Shown here: positions 47,361-59,617 of the stretch, in pieces
How the letters are laid out: the number at the start of each line of letters is the position of its first letter
How positions within the stretch are numbered: position 1 is the stretch's first letter
NCBI GenBank assembly: GCA_026874595.1
Contig: CM049306.1
Coordinates: forward strand, 65,418,019-65,482,018
Origin: Sipunculus nudus
Lineage: Eukaryota; Annelida; Sipuncula; Golfingiida; Sipunculidae
DNA length: 64,000 nt
Reading direction: 5' to 3'
Translations under genes and position numbers: made by a program
Notes under the pieces: generated by a model
Database searches by the model: none
What the model saw: the letters and a program-made list of their open reading frames with translations, nothing else
Told to the model about the DNA's origin: nothing

Positions 47361-50300
47361 CTAGATGACCTGAGGTCACGCGCTTGCCGGAAATGATGTA
47401 AAATTAGTCAGATGAACGAGCAGTGTCAAAGTGAAAGAAAATAATCCATAGTTTGTGAGGAAAGAACCAATATTAACAAAGTTCTAAAGAAAATAAGATT
47501 TTGATATATTTTGATCACCTTGACCTTGACCTTTGACTTATTTGAATAATAAACATAGGACTTCCACATATCATCACGATATATGACAAGTGTAATTTAC
47601 AAAACGATTCCTGCAAAACTGTGGCCAGTAGAATGCTACATGATAGACGCAAGAACCAGGAAGCAGGCGAAATTGAGGACAACTGACAAACAGACAAACA
47701 TACTGACCCAAGATTGAGAACAGATGACTTAATCATGTTATGAAGAAACCTAAGAGGAAGATAATAAGCTATAGTTTATGTAAATGAGGTTAATAGTTTT
47801 GGAGATATGGCCAAAAAATGATATGTTGTGCAAGTTTGAGTGCACCGCCCCCTAGCGCCCAATTCTGGAAAATAAAAAATCAGTTTCGAGATATTAGTGT
47901 AAGACAGAAGATGTAATAGTTTTAAAAAGATTCTTTCAAAACTGTGTCCTGTAGAATGCTATATGTGAGACGCAAGAACCGGCAAGCAAGCGGATTTGAG
48001 GACAACTGAGAAACAGACGGACACACAGACAAAGTGACACAAGATTGAGACCAGATGACTAAACGAGTTCATGAAGAAGACTTAGAGGAAAAAAATACAC
48101 TATAGTTTTTGTAATTGAGGCTTATAATTTTGGAGATATTGCCAAAACATGATATGTTGGAGAGGTTTGCACCCAGCGCCCCCTAGCGGCCGAATTAAAA
48201 AAATGAAAAATTGATTTCGAGATAATAGTGTAGGACTTAAGATATGCCAGTTTCAAAAAGATTCCTGCAAAACTGTGGCCTCCAGGGCAAGATTACTGAA
48301 ATCTCGAAATATCTCGTTTGACGAGATATTATACGAGATATTGCGAGACTCTTAATAGAATCTTGTAGTACTAGGTGAATGCTACCTGAAGCAAAAAACT
48401 AGACCTCTGTAGCTTTAAAACTGACAAATTTAGAAAAATATCAGCACTTTTCCCCAAAAATGCGTTACCATGGTTACCGCAAATTGAGTCAGCTACATAC
48501 CAGAAAACAGGCCTTGGAATGACGATAAAAATGAGCTACTGTTGAAGTAGATACGACCAATATTAACACAGATATGAACAAAAAACCGTTTTGTATACTT
48601 TTGATGACCTTGACCTTGACATTTGACCTATAATGCCCAAAAACAATAGGCCTCCAGGACTTTTGCTTGTCTACCAGCTGTATAAGTTTGAAAGCAATTG
48701 CTGGAAAATTGTGGCCTGTAGAGAGTACACAGACAGACAGACAGACAGACTAGATGACCTGAGGTCACGCGCTTGCCGGAAATGATGTAAAATTTGTCAG
48801 ATGAACGAGCAGTGTCAAAGTGAAAGAAAATAATCCATAGTTTGTGAAGAAAGAACCAATATTAACAAAGTTCTAAAGTAAATAAGATTTTGATATATTT
48901 TGATCACCTTGACCTTGACCTCTGACTTATTTGAATAATAAACATAGGACTTCCAGATATCATCACGATATATGACAAGTGTAATTTACAAAACGATTCC
49001 TGGAAAACTGTGGCCAGTAGAATGCTACATGTGAGACGCAAGAACCAGGAAGCAGGCGAAATTGAGGACAACTGAAAAACAGACAAACATACTGACAAAT
49101 TGACCCAAGATTGAGACCAGTTGACTTAATCATGTGATGGAGAAACCTCAGAGGAAGATAATAAGCTATAGTTTATGTGATTAAGGTTAAAAGTTTTGGA
49201 GATATGGCCAAAAAATAATATGTTGTGGAAGTTTGAGTGCACCGCCCCCTAGCGGCCAATTCTAGAAAATGAAAAATCCGTTTCGAGATATTAGTGTAAG
49301 ACATAAGATGTAATAGTTTTAAAAAGATTCTTTCAAAACTGTGGCCTGTAGAATGCTATATGTGAGACGCAAGAACCGGCAAGCAAGCGGATTTGAGGAC
49401 AACTGAGAAACAGACACACAGACAAAGTGACACAAGATTGAGACCAGATGACTAAACGAGTTCATGAAGAAGACTTAGAGGAAAAAAATAAACTATAGTT
49501 TTTGTAATTGAGGCTTATAATTTTGGAGATATTGCCAAAACATGATATGTTGGAGAGGTTTGCACCCAGCGCCCCCTAGCGGCCGAATTAAAAAAATGAA
49601 AAATTGATTTCGAGATAATAGTGTAGGACTTAAGATATGCCAGTTTCAAAAAGATTCCTGCAAAACTGTGGCCTCCAGGGTAAGATTACTGAAATCTCGA
49701 AATATCTCGTTTGACGAGATATTATAAGAGATATTGCGAGACTCTTAATAGAATCTTGTAGTACTAGGTGAATGCAACCTGAAGCAAAAAACTAGACCTC
49801 TGTAGCTTTAAAACTGACAAATTTAGAAAAATTTCAGCACTTTTCCCCAAAAATGCGTTACCATGGTTACCGCAAATTGAGTCAGCTGCACACCAGAAAA
49901 CAGGCCTTGGAATGACGATTAAAATGAGCTACTGTTGAAGTAGATACGACCAATATTAACACAGATATGAACAAAAAACCGTTTTGTATACCTTTGATGA
50001 CCTTGACCTTGACATTTGACCTATAATGCCCAAAAACAATAGGCCTCCAGGACTTTTGCTTGTCTACCAGCTGTATAAGTTTGAAAGCAATTGCTGGAAA
50101 ATTGTGGCCTGTAGAGAGTACACAGACAGACAGACAGACAGACAAACAAACTAGATGACCAGAGGTCACGCGCTTGCCGGAAATGAGGTTAAGTTAGTCA
50201 GATGAACGAGCAGTGTCAAAGTGAAAGAAAATAATCCATAGTTTGTGAAGAAAGAACCAATATTAATAAAGTTCTAAAGAAAATAAGATTTTGATATATT

Positions 50301-53300
50301 TTGATCACCTTGACCTTGACCTTTGACTTATTTGAATAATAAACATAGGACTTCCAGATATCATCACGATATATGACAAGTGTAATTTACAAAACGATTC
50401 CTGCAAAACTGTGGCCAGTAGAATGCTACATGTGAGACGCAAGAACCAGGAAGCAGGCGAAATTGAGGACAACTGACAAACAGACAACATACTGACAAAC
50501 TGACCCAAGATTGTGAACAGATGACTTAATCATGTTATGAAGAAACCTCAGAGAAAGATAATAAGCTATAGTTTATGTAAATTAGGTTTATAGTTTTGGA
50601 GATATGGCCAAAAAATGATATGTTGTGCAAGTTTGAGTGCACCGCCCCCTAGCAACCAATTCTGGAAAATGAAAAATCCGTTTCGAGATATTAGTGTAAG
50701 ACATAAGATGTAATAGTTTTAAAAGGATTCTTTCAAAACTGTGGCCTGTAGAATGCTATATGTGAGACGCAAGCAAGCGGATTTGAGGACAACTGAGAAA
50801 CAGACGGACACACAGACAAAGTGACCCAAGATTGAGACCAAATGAATACACCAGGTTTTTGGAAAGACCCAGAGGAAGAAAATAAGCTATAGTTTATGTA
50901 AATGAGGTTTATAGTTTTGGAGATATGGCCAAAAAATGATATGTTGTGCAAGTTTGAGTGCACCGCCCCCTAGCGACCAATTCTGGAAAATGAAAAATTA
51001 GTTTCGAGATATTGGTGTAAGACATAAGATGTAATAGTTTTAAAAGGATTCTTACAAAACTGTGACCTGTAGAATGCTATATGTCAGACGCCAAAACCGG
51101 TAAGCAGGCGAATTTGATGAAAACTGAGAAACAGACGGACACAGTGACAAAGTGACTCAAGATTGAGTCAAAATGACTCCACCAGGATTTAGAAAAGACT
51201 CAGAGGAAGAAAATAAGCTATAGTTTATGTAATTGAGGCTCACAGTTTTGGAGATATGGCCAAAAAAAGATATGTTGGGGAGGTTTGCATACAGCGCCAC
51301 CTAGCGGCTGCATTCAAAAAATGGAAAAAATGGTTTCAAGATAATAGTGTAGGACTCACGATATGTCAGTTTCAAAAAGATTCCTGCAAAACTGTGACCT
51401 CCAGGGCAAGATTACTGAAATCTCGAAATATCTCGTTTGACGAGATATTATACGAGATATCGCGAGACCTTAATAAAATCTTGCAGTACTTGTTAAATGC
51501 TACCTGATGCAAAAACTAGACCTCTCTAGCTGTAAAACTGCCAAAGTTAGAAAAATAAGGCCCCTTATTTTCGAATATCATGACTTTTTCCCAAAAATTC
51601 GTAACCATGGTTACGGCAAATTTGAAAGAGCTACACACCAGATGACTGGCCTTGGAATGATGTTTAAAATGAGCTATGTTTGAAGAAGATACGACTAATA
51701 GTGACAAAGATATGAAGAAAAAACCGTTTTGAGAAGTTTTGATGACCTTGACCTTGACCTTTGACCTGTATTGCCCAAAAACAATAGGCCCCGAGGACTT
51801 TTTCTTGTCTACCAGCTGTATAAGTTTAAAGACAATTGCTGCAAAATTGTGGCCTGTAGAGAGTACACAGACAGACAGACAAACAGACAAACTAGATGAC
51901 CAGAGGTCACGCGCTTGCCGGAAATGAGGTTAAGTTAGTAAGATAAACGATCAATGTCAAAGTGAAAGAAAATAATCCCTAGTTTGTAAAGATAGGATCA
52001 ATATTAACAAAGTTCTGAAGAAAAAAAATGTTGATATGTTTCCATCACCTTGACCTTTGACTTATTTGAATAATAAACATAGGGCTTCCAGATATCATTA
52101 CGAAATATGACAAGTGTAAGTTACAAAGCGATTCTTGCAAAATTGTGGCCAGTAGAATACTACATGTGAGACGCAAGAACCAGGAAGCAGGTGAAATTGA
52201 GGACAACTGACAAACAGACAAACATACTGATAAACTGACCAAAGATTGAGACCAGTTGACTTAATCATGTGATGGAGAAACCTCAGAGAAAGATAATAAG
52301 CTATAGTTTATGTAAATTAGGTTTATAGTTTTGGAGATATGGGCAAAAAATGATATGTTGTGGAAGTTTGAGTGCACCGCCCCCTAGCGGCCATATCTGG
52401 AAAATGAAAAATTAGTTTCGAGATATTAGTGTAAGACATAAAATGTAATAGTTTTAAAAGGATTCTTTGAAAACTGGGACATGTAGAATGCTATATGTAA
52501 GACGCAAGAACCGGCAAGCAAGCAAGCGAATTTGAGGACAACTGAGAAACAGACGGACACACTGACAAAGTGACTTAAGATTGAGTCGAAATGACTACAC
52601 CAGGATTTAGAAAAGACTCAGAGGATGAAAATAAGCTATAGTTTATGTAATTGAGGCTCACAGTTTTGGAGATATGGCCAAAACATGATATGTTGGGGAT
52701 ATTTGTATACAGCGCCACCTAGCAGCTGCATTCCAAAAATGGAAAAACAATTTCGAGATAATAGTGTAGGACTTACGATATGTCAGTTTCAAAAAGATTC
52801 CTGCAAAACTGTGACCTCCAGGGCACGATTACTGAAATCTCGAAATATCTCGTTTGACGAGATATTATACGAGATATCGCGAGAATTTTAATAAAATCGT
52901 GCAGTACTTATTAAATGCTACTTGATGCAAAAAACTAGACCTCTCTAGCTTTAAAAATGACAAAGTTAGAAAAATAAGACCCCAGATTTTCGAATATCAT
53001 GACTTTTTCCCCAAATTCGTAACCATGGTTACGGCCAATTTGAAGCTTCTACACACTTGAAGTAAGGCCTTGGAATGACGATTAAAATGAGCTATGTTTG
53101 AAGTAGATATGACCAATAGTAACAAAGATATGAAGAAAAAACCGTTTTGTATACTTTTCATGACCTTGACCTTGACCTTTGACCTGTATTGCCCAAAAAC
53201 AATAGGCCCCGAGGACTTTTGCTTATCTACCAGCTGTATAAGTTTAAAGACAATTGTCGCAAAATTGTGGCCTGTAGAGAGTACACAGACAGACAGACAG

Positions 53301-56300
53301 ACAAACAAACAAACAGACTAGATGACCAGAGGTCACGCGCTTGCCGGAAATGATGTAAAATTTGTCAGATGAACGAGCAGTGTCAAAGTGAAAGAAAATA
53401 ATCCATACTTTGTGAAGAAAGAACCAATATTAACAAAGTTCTAAAGTAAATAAGATTTAGATATATTTTGATCACCTTGACCTTGACCTCTGACTTATTT
53501 GAATAATAAACATAGGACTTCGAGATATCATCACGATATATGACAAGTGTAATTTACAAAACGATTCCTGGAAAACTGTGGCCAGTAGAATGCTACATGT
53601 GAGAAGCAAGAACCAGGAAGCAGGCGAAATTGAGGACAACTGAAAAACAGACAAACATACTGACAAACTGACCCAAGATTGAGACCAGTTGACTTAATCA
53701 TGTGATGGAGAAACCTCAGAGGAAGATAATAAGCTATAGTTTATGTAAATGAGGTTAATAGTTTTGGAGATATGGCCAAAAAATGATATGTTGTGGAAGT
53801 TTGAGTGCACCGCCCCCTAGTGGCCAATTCTGGAAAATGAAAAATCCGTTTCGAGATATTAGTGTAAGACATAAGATGTAATAGTTTTAAAAAGATTATT
53901 TCAAAACTGTGGCCTGTAGAATGCTATATGTGAGACGCAAGAACCGGCAAGCAAGCAGATTTGAGGACAACTGAGAAACAGACACACAGACAAAGTGACA
54001 CAAGATTGAGACCAGATGACTAAACGAGTTCATGAAGAAGACTTAGAGGAAAAAAATAAACTATAGTTTTTGTAATTGAGGCTTATAATTTTGGAGATAT
54101 TGCCAAAACATGATATGTTGGAGAGGTTTGCAGCCAGCGCCCCCTAGCGGCCGAATTCAAAAAATGAAAAATTGATTTCGAGATAATAGTGTAGGACTTA
54201 CGATATGTCAGTTTCAAAAAGATTCCTGCAAAACTGTGGCCTCCAGGGCAAGATTACTGAAATCTCGAAATATCTCGTTTGACGAGATATCATACGAGAT
54301 ATTGCGAGACTCTTAATAGAATCTTGTAGTACTAGGTGAATGCTACCTGAAGCAAAAAACTAGACCTCTGTAGCTATAAAACTGACAAATTTAGAAAAAT
54401 ATCAGCACTTTTCCCAAAAAATGCGTTACCATGGTTACCGAAAATTGAGTCAGCTACACACCAGAAGACAGGCCTTGGAATGACGATTAAAATGAGCTAC
54501 TGTTGAAGTAGATACGATCAATATTAACACAGATATGAACAAAAAACCGTTTTGTATACTTTTGATGACCTTGACCTTGACATTTGACCTATAATGCCCA
54601 AAAACAATAGGCCTCCAGGACTTTTGCTTGTCTACCAGCTGTATAAGTTTGAAAGCAATTGCTGGAAAATTGTGGCCTGTAGAGAGTACACAGACAGACA
54701 GACAAACAAACTAGATGACCTGAGGTCACGCGCTTGCCGGAAATGATGTAAAGTTAGTCAGATGAACGAGCAGTGTCCAAGTGAAAGAAAATAATACATA
54801 GTTTGTGAAGAAAGGACCAATATTATCAAAGTTCTAAAGATAATAAGATTTTGATATATTTTGGTCACCTTGACCTTGACCTTTGACTTATTTGAATAAT
54901 AAACATAGGACTTTCAGATATCATCACTATATATGGCAAGTGTAATTTACAAAACGATTCCTGCAAAACTGTGGCCAGTAGAATGCTACATGTGAGACGC
55001 AAGAACCAGGAAGCAGGCGAAATTGAGGACAACTGACAAACAGACAAACATACTGACAAACTGACCCAAGATTGAGAACAGATGACTTAATCATGTTATG
55101 AAGAAACCTCAGAGGAAGATAATAAGCTGTAGTTTATGTAAATGATGTTTATAGTTTTGGAGATATGGCCAAAAAATGATATGTTGTGGAAGTTTTAGTG
55201 CACCGCCCCCTAGCGGCCATATCTGGAAAATGAAAAATCGGTTCCGAAATATTAGTGTAAGACATAAGATGTAATAGTTTTATAAGGATTCTTTCAAAAC
55301 TGTGGCCTGTAGATTGCTATATGTCAGACGCAAGAACCGGTAAGCAAGCGAATTTGAGGACAACTGAGAAACAGACGGACACACAGACAAAGTGACTCAA
55401 GATTGAGACCAAATGAATACACCAGGTTTTTGGAAAGACCCAGAGGAAGAAAATAAGCTATAGTTTATGTAAATGATGTTTATAGTTTTGGAGATATGGC
55501 CAAAAAATGATATGTTGTGCAAGTTTGAGTGCACCGCCCCCTAGCGGCCAATTCTGGAAAATGAAAAATCTGTTTCGAGATATTAGTGTGAGACATAAGA
55601 TGTAATAGTTTTAAAAAGATTCTTTCAAAACTGTGTCCTGTAGAATGCTATATGTTAGACGCAAGAACCGGCAAGCAAGCGGATTTGAGGACCACTAAGA
55701 AACAGACGGACACACAGACAAAGTGACACAAGATTGAGACCAGATGACTAAACGAGTTCATGAAGAAGACTTAGATGAAAAAAAATAAACTATAGTTTTT
55801 GTAATTGAGGCTTATAATTTTGGAGATATTGCCAAAACATGATATGTTGGAGAGGTTTGCACCCAGCGCCCCCTAGCGCCCGAATTAAAAAAATGAAAAA
55901 TTGATTTCGAGATAATAGTGTAGGACTTAAGATATGCCAGTTTCAAAAAGATTCCTGCAAAACTGTGGCCTCCAGGGCAAGATTACTGAAATCTCGAAAT
56001 ATCTCGTTTGACGAGATATTATACGAGATATTGCGAGACTCTTAATAGAATCTTGTAGGACTAGGTAAATGCTACCTGAAGCAAAAAACTAGACCTCTGT
56101 AGCTTTAAAACTGACAAATTTAGAAAAATATCAGCACTTTTCCCCAAAAATGCGTTACCATGGTTACCGCAAATTTAGTCAGCTACACACCAGAAAACAG
56201 GCCTTGGAATGACGATTAAAATGAGCTACTGTTGAAGTAGATACGACCAATATTAACACAGATATTAACAAAAAACCGTTTTGTATACTTTTGATGACCT

Positions 56301-56448
56301 TGACCTTGACATTTGACCTATAATGCCCAAAAACAATAGGCCTCCAGGACTTTTGCTTGTCTACCAGCTGCATAAGCTTGAAAGCAATTGCTGGAAAATT
56401 GTGGCCTGTAGAGAGTACACAGACAGACAGACAAACAAACAAACAAAC

Positions 56449-57484
56449 AGACAAACAGACATCCGCGACTGACCAACCTGCTTGCAGAAATCGAAGATTT
56501 CCGGCAAGCAACAAACAGACAAACAGACATCCGCGACTGACCAACCTGCTTGCAGAAATCGAAGATTTCCGGCAAGCAACAAACAGACATCCGCGATTGA
56601 CCAACCTGCTTGCAGAAATCGAAGATTTCCGGCAAGCAACAAACAGACATCCGCGACTGACCAACCTGCTTGCCAAAATCGAAGATTTCCGGCAAGCAAC
56701 AAACAGACAAACAGACATCCGCGACTGACCAACCTGCTTGCAGAAATTGAAGATTTCCGGCAAGCAATAAACAAACAGACAGACAGACATACGCGACTGA
56801 CCAACCAACTTGCCGAAATCGAAGATTTCCGGCAAGCAACAAACAGACAGACAGACATACGCGACTGACCAACCAACTTGCCAAAAATCGAAGATTTCCG
56901 GCAAGCAACAAACAGACATACGCAACTGACCAACCAACTTGCCGAAATCGAAGATTTCCGGCAAGCAACAAACAGACATACGCAACTGACCAACCAACTT
57001 GCCGAAATCGAAGATTTCCGGCAAGCAACAAACAGACATACGCAACTGACCAACCAACTTGCCGAAATCGAAGATTTCTGGCAAGCAACAAATAGACATA
57101 CGCAACTGACCAACCAACTTGCCGAAATCAAAGATTTCCGGCAAGCAACAAACAGACATACGCAACTGACCAACCAACTTGCCGGAAATCTTCGCAACAA
57201 ACAGACATACGCAACTGACCAACCAACTTGCCGAAATCGAAGATTTCCGGCAAGCAACAAACAGACAAACAGACATCCGCGACTGTCTGTCTGTTTGACC
57301 AACCAGACAAACAGACATCCGTGACTGACCAACCTGCTTGCAGAAATCGAAGATTTCCGGCAAGCAACAAACATACGCGAGTGATCAACATGCTTGCCGA
57401 ATCTTTGATTCCGGCAAGCAACAAACAGACATACGCAACTGACCAACATTCTTGCCGAAATCGAAAATTTCCTGCAAGCAACAA
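56449..57484 (+). repeat. Hairpin minisatellite, about sixteen units
   Basis: The largest hairpin array. It opens with five 'ccgcgactgaccaacctgct'-type units, followed by a run of 'ctgaccaaccaactt'-type units at an exact 60-bp period (about 56858-57178), then a few mixed units. Two local flips are visible: at 57178-57194 the sequence is an inverted stem arm (CTTGCCGGAAATCTTCG), and at 57285-57297 a CAGA tract appears as GTCTGTCTGTTTG. Long open frames on both strands (up to about 390 codons) arise only because 60 is divisible by three. Confidence 0.9.
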
Positions 57485-57505
57485 AATCTGCACAAATTCC
57501 TGTGA

Positions 57506-58068
57506 AATTACAGAGCTACACCCCATGCAACCACAGGGATAGCTCCTGCCACAGTGCTATTCAACAGACCAATACGAATTAAATTACCTGAACTGTCCTC
57601 AGATAACAGCACTGACATAAAATACAGTGCAATACATGAAACTGACAAAGTTAACAAAGAAAATATGCGCAAATACACTGACAAAAAGAACAGATGCCCA
57701 AAACAGCAAATTAACATAGGGGACAGTGTTATTGTTAAAACTCCAAATCTTGTGTACTGGAACCATACTACAACCCAACACCATACACTGTTACAGCAGT
57801 AAGTGGTTCCATGATTACTGCACAAAACAAAAGTCATAAAATAACCAGGAACAGCTCATTCTTCAAACATGTCACAGTAAAGCCTGACAGAGAACTACAC
57901 GATGACAATGATGATGAAATGATTAAACATGACACACACCCATTGGACACTGCAAATGACAAACCAACCAAAAGGGAAAGTACACCGAGAGTACCAAATA
58001 CACTAACCCAGAGGACCACGAGGGGAGGTCGGGTGATCAAGACACCCATGAGATACAGAGACACTTAA
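57506..58068 (+). pseudogene. Ty3/gypsy retrotransposon pol fragment (integrase C-terminal region)
   Basis: The frame opening at 57506 begins NYRATPHATTG and continues with APATVLFNRPIRIKLPE, the stretch that follows the integrase catalytic core in Ty3/gypsy pol proteins (the YRxTPHxTTGxSPAxLLF pattern). INIGDSVIVK fits the following SH3-like/GPY-F region. That frame closes at 57800-57802. A second frame, open across 57811-58068 and ending in TAA, carries the rest of this region and a charged tail (PMRYRDT at the end), so a frameshift lies near 57755-57800. Everything upstream (protease, reverse transcriptase, RNase H, integrase core) is missing, cut off at the hairpin array. No LTR was identified. 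It is a dead relic. Confidence 0.85.
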
Positions 58069-58842
58069 TAATCATAAGAACTAAAGACTACATTTAAGGT
58101 TTTATTCTTTATTCTCTATTTGTGCCAACAGGAAAAGTCTCCCTAAAACATATTTTATTTTGGTGCATGGTATGATATATTTAAAGGACTTATTTTATTG
58201 TTAACTTTATTGTTTCATACATATCAGAAGTAAATAACATAAACCAGTACTAGACTAATATCCTTTAATTTACTCAGAGGATATTTTACATTACAGCCAT
58301 TTCTGATTTTAACTAAAGTAAAATAAGAAGGGATGCGATGAACACATGCGTACACCCATTTTATGAGTAAATAAGACTGCAAGTCTTGTATATCGGGAAC
58401 ACAGGATTATGGGTAGATGAAACATTCAAGCACATGGCGTGTTGTTATCTGTGCATGCATGAGAGTGAACATTACAAAGAGTTAACATGTTAAGGGAGTA
58501 AATATCTCCTACTGCTCTGTTTAAAGAATTTGTAATATTTTTAATTAAGTGCATGGTTACAAGAATATATATTTGAATTAGGCAAATTATTTTGTTTTAT
58601 AGATTTACTGAAAAATAAACTCAGCAACCTGAAAAACATGTTTGAGTGATACACCTAATTGTGCTTTTGTCCAGCAGTCTGAAGATACAGATCACTCTGT
58701 TTAAAATGCAGGTTTCCTTGAATCTTGCAGTAACCTGTCAATGTGTAAAATTAGAGATTTTAGCCCTTACAGGTACAGAAGAAGAGCTAGGGTATCCTTT
58801 TAGCTACAATCACTTTAATATGGTAAAGGCAACAGTCAGAAA
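58069..58842. other. AT-rich DNA with no recognised feature
   Basis: No match to modules A-F, no convincing ORF and no RNA gene. It may include 3' remnants of the gypsy element or intronic or 3' flanking DNA of the neighbouring exon, but nothing in the sequence shows it. Confidence 0.4.
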
Positions 58843-59205
58843 TTATAAATGTTTGGGAGGAACATTTTTCACTTTGTTTTTCTCTCTCTTTTCTTGTTCT
58901 GCAGATTTTGGTAACCTAAACACTTGATGTTTCCAAAAGTTATGTGCCCCATGGTCTTCTTTCAGTTTGGCAGCATGCTCAAGGCCTTCCTCAATAAGTT
59001 CTATGCCTGTTTTATCACCTGACTTATCAGGCTCTGCAACAAAAGGATCTCCCATTTCATATACTTTATCCCCTCTTATGTTAAATGTTGTCTCCACTAC
59101 ATCTTCTTCTGTGAATCTGTCTGGTACATATGATGGTGGGATGAAAGCTCCAGCCACATACCTCTTCTCAGAGTTGAGAAAGTTGAAGGTTGCTAAAGCC
59201 TGTTC
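58843..59205 (-). CDS. Probable coding exon of an unrecognised protein
   Basis: On the minus strand a 3' splice-site-like 'tttattttacag' ends at 59206, and an open phase-0 frame follows from 59205, starting EQALATFNFLNSEKRYV. The middle part is typical of a real protein: mixed acidic, basic and hydrophobic residues with a GAFIPPSYVPDRFTEEDVV stretch and a likely helix around ELIEEGLEHAAKLKED. It can end in two ways. It could be a terminal exon running to the TAA at 58843-58845 with a lysine-rich tail (EQEKREKNKVKN), or an internal exon using a donor at about 58924 (CAA|GTGTTT) or 58916 (TAG|GTTACC). The lysine-rich tail is also, on the plus strand, a good polypyrimidine-CAG acceptor, which weakens the tail as coding. 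I do not recognise the family. No other exon was found in the window; upstream exons would lie beyond the right edge or in unrecognised DNA. Confidence 0.5.
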   Translation of the reverse strand, partial: EQALATFNFLNSEKRYVAGAFIPPSYVPDRFTEEDVVETTFNIRGDKVYEMGDPFVAEPDKSGDKTGIELIEEGLEHAAKLKEDHGAHNFWKHQVFRLPKSAEQEKREKNKVKNVPPKHL

Positions 59206-59617
59206 CTGTAAAATAAACCAAAGATTATAAAAGTTTTGATTAAAAAACAAGAAATAAATAGTATGTTATCATTTTATTGTCTTGTTTATTGAAAATAATA
59301 TTCCCTTTATTTCAAAAGATATATTATCCTGCATAACATTTGTTTTTTTTCTGTCTGTACTACCAGATAACAAGTGACCCAGGGGTCATGACGTTCAGCT
59401 GACTAGGAAGACATCCTCCAATGGAATTTAATTATTCTTTTAAACGCTAAATTTTGTAAGTGGTATCCCCATTCTGAAGAATTGCTCGGAGGATATGGGT
59501 TATGGAATTTTTCATGGACCTCCTTGGATGTCAGGTTGAGGATTCAGGTTGCAATGGTTACGATTTGTGCTCTGTTAATGGACACCGCATCTTTGAAGGT
59601 CTCAAAAATATAAATTT
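59206..59617. other. Mostly featureless DNA with a short transposon-like match
   Basis: Bases 59369-59404 ('caagtgacccaggggtcatg' and 'ttcagctgac') resemble the left end of the 23415-25300 insertion, suggesting a related but truncated element. The rest is AT-rich and unassigned. Confidence 0.4.

Larger units (their letters stand above)
42094..56448 (+). repeat. Higher-order array of nine B-type units
   Basis: Units start at 'ctagatgacc' near 42094, 43834, 45558, 47361, 48751, 50151, 51891, 53318 and 54711. Lengths are about 1.74, 1.72, 1.80, 1.39, 1.40, 1.74, 1.43, 1.39 and 1.74 kb. The length classes follow the number of 330-bp B monomers: 3, 3, 3, 2, 2, 3, 2, 2, 3. Each unit has an everted TGACCT/AGGTCA pair, a half-site cluster followed by 'gacttatttgaataataaac', the B monomers, the 10-bp-arm palindrome, a degenerate X-box, a main half-site cluster and a CAGA/CAAA tract. 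Only units 3 and 9 end in hairpin units. Confidence 0.9.

Noticed and set aside
56858-57178. CRISPR-like array (regular 60-bp spacing, palindromic repeat)
   Set aside because: There are no unique spacers: the whole 60 bp is repeated. The context is clearly eukaryotic repeat DNA, and no cas genes are present.
56179-57363. Long minus-strand open frame (about 394 codons) and similar frames of 130-360 codons at 56318-57449 and 41352-42092
   Set aside because: They are translations of the 60-bp hairpin minisatellite. The period is divisible by three, so several frames stay open on both strands. The peptides are cysteine-rich tandem repeats with no domain, and copy number varies between otherwise identical units.
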